DNA of 64,000 nucleotides. It comes from Chroococcidiopsidaceae cyanobacterium YX2bin18. GTDB taxonomy: Bacteria > Cyanobacteriota > Cyanobacteriia > Cyanobacteriales > Chroococcidiopsidaceae. Shown piece by piece: positions 58,716 through 64,000 of this stretch; positions within the stretch are counted from its first letter, which is position 1, and each line of letters starts with the position of its first letter. The translations under genes and the position numbers were made by a program. Below the pieces are notes generated by a model that did not search any database, was not told where the DNA came from, and saw nothing but the letters and a program-made list of their open reading frames with translations. The DNA lies in assembly GCA_030446505.1 (NCBI GenBank), contig JAUJND010000005.1, positions 19,130 to 83,129 on the forward strand, written 5' to 3'.

Positions 58716-59216
58716 AAAAGTTGAATCATGTTAGGAAAAGTTAATTTTTTCAGTGGCTCCTGTTGATTGAAATACATGAGACTGAGACATCTAGATAAAT
58801 TGAAGGAGCGCTGAGTAATCTTAATGCTTTGGGATGAGGCTTTAGGGATTGAGACACTGGCTCATTTTAACAATGCTCAAAAAAAGTGATTCGGGCTAAG
58901 GCAAGATCCAAAAATGTCTAATGCATCAACAGTTAGATAAAAGTAAAAGTATCAAATTGAGTATTTTGGGAATCTGTTGTATTAGTTGACATTTTTACTA
59001 AAACATCTAAATGCTTAACACCGATTCTGACATAGAATAGGAGCAGTTTTAGCCAGTGACAGAGTTAATTAGCTGCTAAATGTTATGAGTTAGGATGCTA
59101 ATTATTATGGTAGCTCAACTCCTTGTTACAGAATGTCAGTCAGAATGCTGATGTCTAGATTCTTTAAAGGGGTTGCCGGGTTTGCTGTGCGGGTATTCTA
59201 GAGTCATAGTGGGCTT
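58716..59216. other. Divergent promoter region, kinase and WD40 gene
   Basis: About 500 bases without a gene between two divergent starts. It is AT-rich; I see no operator or RNA structure worth naming. Confidence 0.5.
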
Positions 59217-60307
59217 ATGTCAATTAGTAAACTATCAATATCAACAGCTATAGCGCACTTAAAGAAATTGTTCTCAGCGCTCTTATCCCCTTGCTAAATG
59301 TTTTTGCCATTCCTTTATCTATTCCTACTCCACAGGAGATAGCACAACTGCCAAGCCAAAGTCTTAAGCAGGAGCAAGTTAAAGCTGCATCTTGGACAGG
59401 AAAACTGACTGTTGATACAATCAGCGGTGGTCATTCACAGGCAGTTTACGCCGTTGCCCTTAGCCCGGATGCTCAGAATTTTGCCAGTGGCAGTGGAGAC
59501 AGAACTATCAAGGTTTGGAGTTTAAGCGCTAGGAAACTCGTTCATACTTTTAGAGGACATTTAAACCGCGTTACTTCCGTCGCTTTTAGCCCAGATGGTC
59601 AAGTTATCGCTAGTGGTAGTGGAGACAAAACTGTTAAATTGTGGGATTTGAGAACTAGGAAACTCATTCGTAACCTTCCAGGACATAAAGACTGGGTTAG
59701 TTCTGTCGCCTTTAGCCCAGATGGTCAAATTCTTGCTAGTGGTAGTGGAGATGGGACAGTTAAATTATGGGACTGGAGAACTGGAAAACTTATCCGCACC
59801 CTCTCAGGGCAAGGGGGAGTTACAGCTTTAGCCGTAAGTCCTGATAGTAAGACTCTAGCAAGTGGCAGCTTTGACAGAACGGTAACTCTATGGAATTTGA
59901 GCAATGGTAAATTGCGCCGCACTCTTACTGGACATTTAAGACCAGTTTACGCTGTTGCCTTTAGCCCAGATGGTAAGGCGATCGCCAGTGGCAGCAACAG
60001 TGGAGAAATCAAACTTTGGAATGCATCAACAGGTGAACTGCGCCACAGTGAGTCTCAGCATTCAGCGGAGGTAACATCTATTGCCTTTAGCTCAGATGGT
60101 GAAACTTTTGCTAGCGCCAGTGAGGACAAAACAATCAAGCTATGGAATTCGGACAGTGGAGAATTGTTCCGCACTCTTAAGGATCATGCCCAAGGAGTTA
60201 TGTGCGTCACTTTTAGCCGTAATAGTCAAATCTTTATTAGTGGTAGTAGAGACAGAACAATTAAGATTTGGCGCGTAGCTCCCTATTATCCTGTACCTGC
60301 CACCTAG
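59217..60307 (+). CDS. WD40-repeat protein with probable signal peptide
   Basis: Seven WD40 repeats (for example VTSVAFSPDGQVIASGSGDK-TVKLWD, VYAVAFSPDGKAIASGSNSG), forming one complete beta-propeller. The long frame begins at TTG 59291 within a hydrophobic run (LLNVFAIPLSIP). An ATG at 59217 gives MSISKLSISTAIAHLKKLFS in another frame; joining them with a one-base shift near 59280 makes a proper signal peptide. Hence a frameshift is likely, or the start is TTG 59291. Scaffold role, partner unknown; adjacent to the envelope-type kinase. Confidence 0.85.
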
Positions 60308-60320
60308 TAAAGTGCCAGAG

Positions 60321-61028
60321 ATGAAACCCTACCAAAAAATCCCAATTTTAGATTGTGGAGAGCCACTTGTACCGATTCCCTTAGAAAGGTTTGCGGTATT
60401 GCCCCACGTATATCAACAATTAGGTGCGCCTTATGCAGAGCGATCGCCTTATCATCTCCGTCAAAGCGTCCTTGACAGTTTAGTTCAAGCTCAAGTGGAG
60501 TTACAAAAACACTACCCCAGCTGGCGGATTCAAATATTTGATGCTTATCGCCCGGTAGCAGTTCAGCAGTTTATGGTGGACTATACTTTTGCTGAAGTTG
60601 TTCAGGCTGCTGGACTCACCTCAACTGAATTAACCGCAGCACAGCAAAGATTTTTTTGGGAACAAGTTTATCAAATTTGGGCTGTACCTAGCTTGGACGC
60701 TACCTGTCCACCGCCTCATAGTACAGGTGGCGCTGTGGATATTACGCTGTTAGACGATAGGAATACGGTTGATATGGGTTCTGCAATTGATGAACTATCG
60801 CCGCGATCGCATCCTGATTATTTTGCCAACAGCACCAATCTAGTCGAACAACAATATAATTTTCACCGTCAGTTGTTGTACGAGGTAATGCGTTCCTCCG
60901 GCTTTCAGCGCCATCCGGGAGAGTGGTGGCATTTCTGCCTGGGTGATCAAATGTGGGCTTGGTTATCGAATCAGGCAGAGCCAACTAAGTTTGTTGTAGC
61001 ACGCTATGGTCGAATGGCACTAAGTTAA
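60321..61028 (+). CDS. D-Ala-D-Ala dipeptidase, VanX family (M15D)
   Basis: Zinc peptidase cleaving D-alanyl-D-alanine or related dipeptides in peptidoglycan turnover. 235 residues from ATG 60321 (a GTG at 60312 adds three). Zinc ligands keep VanX spacing: His and Asp in HSTGGAVD (7 apart) and EWWH (Glu catalytic, His ligand). FDAYRPVAVQQFM contains the conserved Arg of the active site. No van regulators or ligases are adjacent, so this is the housekeeping type found in many cyanobacteria. Confidence 0.9.
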   Translation: MKPYQKIPILDCGEPLVPIPLERFAVLPHVYQQLGAPYAERSPYHLRQSVLDSLVQAQVELQKHYPSWRIQIFDAYRPVAVQQFMVDYTFAEVVQAAGLTSTELTAAQQRFFWEQVYQIWAVPSLDATCPPPHSTGGAVDITLLDDRNTVDMGSAIDELSPRSHPDYFANSTNLVEQQYNFHRQLLYEVMRSSGFQRHPGEWWHFCLGDQMWAWLSNQAEPTKFVVARYGRMALS

Positions 61029-61085
61029 GGAAAAGCGTTAGTAGCTAGATACTGGCGAGTTCCTTGGATAGATAATCGTAGTGGG

Positions 61086-61868
61086 TCAATGGAGATGCTC
61101 AAGTTGGTCATTCACCTGTTGCTGTATCTGAGCTTCAAGACCAAACCCATTCCTATTACCATCATTCCACTTTTGAGCAACGCCATCTTTCAGTAAGCGC
61201 TCAAACTCCTGTTTGACAATCCCATAACATTCACAACAAGCGGCTTCTAAACTCCTGCGATCGCAGATAGTCATTTTGCCACGACTGTAGCGGATTAGTC
61301 CCGCCTGTTGCAGAGTAATAGCAACCCCACTCACAGTTGGACGTTGCACACCCAGCATTTGGGCGAGGAACTCTTGGTTAAGCTCAAAATAGTCTGACTT
61401 TACGCGGTCATGGCATATTAGCAACCAGCGGCAGCAGCGTTGTTTTACCGAGTGCAGAGAGTTGCAGGCGACCGATTGCGAGATTGAAGTCATCAACGCT
61501 AGTGTGTAGCGCAGCAGCAGGTTGTGAAGGGTACTATCAGGCGTGACCTCACGTTTGAATATATCCGCCTTCATCCGCACGGCATCCCCAGCGACTTGTA
61601 CAATAGCCTGACCTACCATCTCATCACCTCCCAGCAATACAGGGATACCGACCATGCCTTCATTACCCACCGTCGCCGCTTCTACTATCCCGCCGTTTTT
61701 GGTGACGTTGACAAGCGAAATAATGCCATCGGTAGGAAAATAGACATACTCAATCAGTTGGTTGGGCGCGTAGATACTTTGCTTCAAAGGTAAATATACA
61801 AACTACAGATTCGGCAGGAGGCGTGCGTATTCTAATTTAGATAATGCGGATAAAATTTTGTTTTGCAT
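61086..61868 (-). pseudogene. Crp/Fnr-family regulator with early in-frame stop
   Basis: From ATG 61868: MQNKILSALSKLEYARLLPN-L then TAG at codon 22, then the same frame continues (FVYLPLKQSIYAPNQLIEYV) to the stop at 61086. The nucleotide-fold domain (VEAATVGNEGMVGIPVLLGG) and the winged helix (NQEFLAQMLGVQRPTVSGVA) are intact. Aligning with the next gene, TAG replaces the Glu of LLPNLEPV (GAG to TAG). A TTG at 61787 could restart translation downstream and give 233 residues lacking the N-terminus. Paralogue of the following gene. Confidence 0.82.
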
Positions 61869-61911
61869 CCGATGCATGACACTCTTGAGACATTGGTGCT
61901 ATCCGTCATGA

Positions 61912-62586
61912 TTAGCTGTGGCTGAATATGACGGATAGTTCTATAGGTACACTTATAGTAATTTGACCGCGTTGGTAGTCGATTAGCCCCGACCTTTGAA
62001 GCGTAGCGGCAACTTCACTCACACTAGCGCGGCGTACACCCAGCATATAGGAGAGGAATTCATGAGTGAGGGGAAAAGAGCCTAACTCCACGCGGTCCTG
62101 AGTCATCAACAGCCAACGGCAGCATCGCTGTTCTACCGAGTGCAAACGGTTACAGGCAGCCGTTTGAGAGATTTGGTTCATCAGCGTTTGCATATAGCGT
62201 AGCAGCAGGGTATGCAGTGGGCAACCCCAGTAGACTTCAGCTTTAAACACATCTGCCTTCATTCGCAGACCATCGCCAGGAACCTGCACAATAACTTGAA
62301 GCGGAATTTGAGTCGTTCCCAACAATAGGGGAACGCCAATCATTCCTTCTTTACCTACCGTGGCTGCTTCGATGGTTTGACCATCTTGCATCAGGTTGAG
62401 CATAGAGGAGGCACCACTGTTGATGAAATAGGCGTAGTCAATCGGTGCGTTGGGTTCGTAAAGGACTTGCTTCAAAGACAGAGAGACTGGTTCTAGATTA
62501 GGCAGGAGACGTTCATACTCCTGTTGTGGCAAAGCAGATAGAAGGTGATTACTAACCGAATTACGGGTACTTGAATATGCAGACAT
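61912..62586 (-). CDS. Crp/Fnr-family transcriptional regulator
   Basis: 224 residues from ATG 62586, preferred because GAGGCTCCTT lies before it; an ATG at 62625 adds 13 codons. N-terminal cyclic-nucleotide-binding-like fold (IDYAYFINSGASSMLNLMQD, EAATVGKEGMIGVPLLLG), no Fnr cysteine cluster, C-terminal winged helix (LTHEFLSYMLGVRRASVSEV). It belongs to a large cyanobacterial/proteobacterial Crp-like group with the RCCRWLL motif. Ligand unknown. Confidence 0.9.
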   Translation of the reverse strand: MSAYSSTRNSVSNHLLSALPQQEYERLLPNLEPVSLSLKQVLYEPNAPIDYAYFINSGASSMLNLMQDGQTIEAATVGKEGMIGVPLLLGTTQIPLQVIVQVPGDGLRMKADVFKAEVYWGCPLHTLLLRYMQTLMNQISQTAACNRLHSVEQRCCRWLLMTQDRVELGSFPLTHEFLSYMLGVRRASVSEVAATLQRSGLIDYQRGQITISVPIELSVIFSHS

Positions 62587-62821
62587 AAGGAGCCTCATTG
62601 AACTGGTGTCGCTAAAAGCAGACAACCAACGGCATCGGTGAGGACTCCTGTCGCCAGATGAATTTTTTAGTTAAAAGCTTATGTAAGCTTTCTTACATAA
62701 TAGCACCCTTAATTGAGAATTGTCTGCACGCTAACGTATAGAGGCGTTTTACTTACAACCCTTTAAGCATATTCAGTATGAATAATTAGTTATTGTGGAC
62801 GCTTGACAAAGAATAAAAAAG

Positions 62822-62842
62822 GTACGTTAGCGGACAGACGAA
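62822..62842. repeat. Direct repeat flanking the small HTH gene, copy 1
   Basis: GTACGTTAGCGGACAGACGA plus one base. Sixteen of 21 bases match copy 2 at 63167-63187; all five differences are transitions. Confidence 0.5.
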
Positions 62843-62921
62843 TACTTGTTAAGAGCGTTATTGTTAGCCAAAGATAAGCAATGCAAAAAAGTTAGTCAGA
62901 GCATTGAGGAGGGTAGTCATT

Positions 62922-63083
62922 ATGCAGGATATTCAAACCAAAGGTATTCCGCAGCAAACTAAAGTCTTGATTGAGAAACTCTTGTTAGGAAGGTTTGCTT
63001 TGGCTGAGGTGGCTAAGGTAACAGGCATCTCAGAGCAATTGCTACAAAATCATCTCAATGCCAATTCTACTTTTGAGAATTAA
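62922..63083 (+). CDS. 53-residue helix-turn-helix protein
   Basis: MQDIQTKGIPQQTKVLIEKL then LLGRFALAEVAKVTGISEQL. GAGGAGGGTAGTC precedes the ATG. LAEVAKVTGISEQLLQNHL is a plausible helix-turn-helix, like the HTH of cyanobacterial IS1-family transposase N-terminal proteins. It is followed by a terminator. It may be a remnant of an insertion sequence or a domesticated small regulator. Confidence 0.65.
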   Translation: MQDIQTKGIPQQTKVLIEKLLLGRFALAEVAKVTGISEQLLQNHLNANSTFEN

Positions 63084-63106
63084 AAATTGTTTTCTTAAAG
63101 CTAAAA

Positions 63107-63148
63107 CAAGGGCAAATTATCCATTCGCCCTTGCTAATTTTGTTTTTT
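63107..63148 (+). terminator. Rho-independent terminator
   Basis: CAAGGGC (63107-63113) pairs with GCCCTTG (63127-63133), followed by CTAATTTTGTTTTTT. It ends the small HTH gene. Confidence 0.8.
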
Positions 63149-63166
63149 GGCAAATAAGTAATAACA

Positions 63167-63214
63167 GTACGCTGACGAACAGACAAAAGGCATAAGTGAC
63201 TATACTTATGCCTT
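63167..63214. repeat. Direct repeat copy 2 and adjacent 11-base hairpin
   Basis: 63167-63187 is the second copy of the 21-base direct repeat. It runs into a perfect 11-base inverted repeat AAGGCATAAGT/ACTTATGCCTT (63187-63214). The 420 bases that follow, to 63632, hold nothing I recognise. Confidence 0.55.
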
Positions 63215-63632
63215 GAAAAGCAAACTAACGCCACAAAAAACAGAAACTTTAACCTGCGTTGTCTAACTGAATAGATGTTATTAAATAAATGCCCCATCTT
63301 TATAAAAATGGTTAAAGGTTTTTGCTCAAAACTATTTGACAGAAGCTAGGACTTCCGTAAGGGCAAAAGATTAATAAACAAGAAATTAATGAACTACACA
63401 TTTGCTTAAATGTTTAACTTTTCCGGGTAATTATTGTAGCAAATCTCCCTCTTAAGAAAGTGACCAAGTAATTCTAAAGATAGAAAATAAGCAGATTTCA
63501 TTAGAAGTAATATTAAATCATCAATCCCTATCTTAAAAGCATAGGAGCAGTTAGCCATCAGCCAACTCATAGGCAAGAGTTTTTACCGTTGGAATTTTAG
63601 CCTCTGACTTTCAACACTTATTAAGGTTAGCG

Positions 63633-63959
63633 ATGTCCATTAATAACTCAACTACTATGGATATGCAAAAGCGCGATCGCTTCGAGTTACTAAATGCTTA
63701 CCTTGATGGCGAAGTGACTGCTGCTGAAGGGCGGCAAATAGAGGACTGGTTGGCAACCGATTTCGGAACCCAGCGCTTGTATGCGCGAGTATTGGAGCTA
63801 CGCCAGAAGTGGCAGATAATGTCACCACTAGCACAGCAACCAATAGCAAGCGAAGTTGAGCAAATGTTCTTATGTAGGAAAACAAAACCTAAGAGGGCTG
63901 TGCTTTGGACGGCTACGGTTCTGGCGGCTGTGTTGCTTGGCGCTTGGTCGGGTGTCCTC
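63633..63959 (+). CDS. Anti-sigma factor-like protein, truncated by adapter
   Basis: MSINNSTTMDMQKRDRFELL then NAYLDGEVTAAEGRQIEDWL, a cytoplasmic anti-sigma N-terminal domain, and a membrane segment (VLWTATVLAAVLLGAWSGVL). It is the group usually located next to an ECF or group-3 sigma factor, though none is in this window. The frame ends in DR-stop only because adapter-like sequence begins at 63960. The true C-terminus is missing. Confidence 0.75.
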
Positions 63960-64000
63960 GATCGGTAGAGCACACGGCTGAACTCCAGTGACATGACGTG
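63960..64000. other. Illumina adapter contamination
   Basis: GATCGGTAGAGCACACGG, then CTGAACTCCAGTGAC, matches the TruSeq adapter (GATCGGAAGAGCACACGT, then CTGAACTCCAGTCAC) with three mismatches. Eight index-like bases (ATGACGTG) follow. It is not genomic DNA. Confidence 0.92.

Noticed and set aside
63698..63994. 98-residue minus-strand open frame
   Set aside because: It begins inside adapter sequence and is antisense to the anti-sigma gene.

Overview
The window is cyanobacterial chromosome. The evidence is the very frequent HIP1 octamer GCGATCGC, a Ycf66-type protein, Uma2-family genes, DUF4112 and DUF6887/6888-type proteins, a pentapeptide-repeat protein and cyanobacterial-style core genes (ileS, gnd, pilT, wecB, glgA, hemC). 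I cannot name the genus. I saw no tRNA, rRNA or CRISPR array.

Layout. 1-13 kb holds mostly intact core metabolism: class II aldolase, azoreductase, a ParA-like ATPase, ileS, ycf66, gnd, pilT, a small membrane protein with a long leader, and wecB. 13-22 kb is an ion and membrane-tension block: a DUF389 protein with an Na+/H+ antiporter on the minus strand, then a plus-strand run of Ca2+/cation exchanger, MscS (with an internal stop), MscS, DUF389 and DUF2254. 22-28 kb holds Nif3-like, SAM hydrolase-like, glgA, hemC, a pentapeptide/TPR protein and TenA.

28-43 kb is an accessory, heavily broken region. It has toxin-antitoxin fossils, a CHAT/NB-ARC/TPR gene cut by an IS6-family element, a YoeB/YefM pair, and a PvuII-type restriction system whose endonuclease is fused to a helix-turn-helix controller domain. 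It also has an ABC exporter, a saccharopine-dehydrogenase-like gene, the formaldehyde detoxification pair (FGH and class III ADH), Uma2 genes and an ABC-F ATPase. 44-53 kb is cleaner: TenA-like, Uma2, DUF4112, then a minus-strand stress-type cluster. That cluster has a 1,049-residue membrane protein with six exactly 98-residue repeats, a 172-residue protein, a lipoprotein and a PRC-barrel/DUF2382 protein. 53-60 kb is broken again: an XRE-tailed gene, a phytol-kinase-like gene, yidD, a Ser/Thr kinase with a basic repeat tail, and a WD40 protein. 60-64 kb has a VanX-like peptidase, two Crp/Fnr paralogues, a 53-residue helix-turn-helix protein and an anti-sigma factor.

Sequence quality. At least 25 single- or double-base frameshifts are visible, many in homopolymers and some in genes expected to be essential (ileS, yidD). 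The last 41 bases closely match an Illumina TruSeq adapter. Many apparent pseudogenes may therefore be sequencing or assembly errors. The nonsense codons, gene fossils and IS truncation look more like real decay, but all should be checked against reads.
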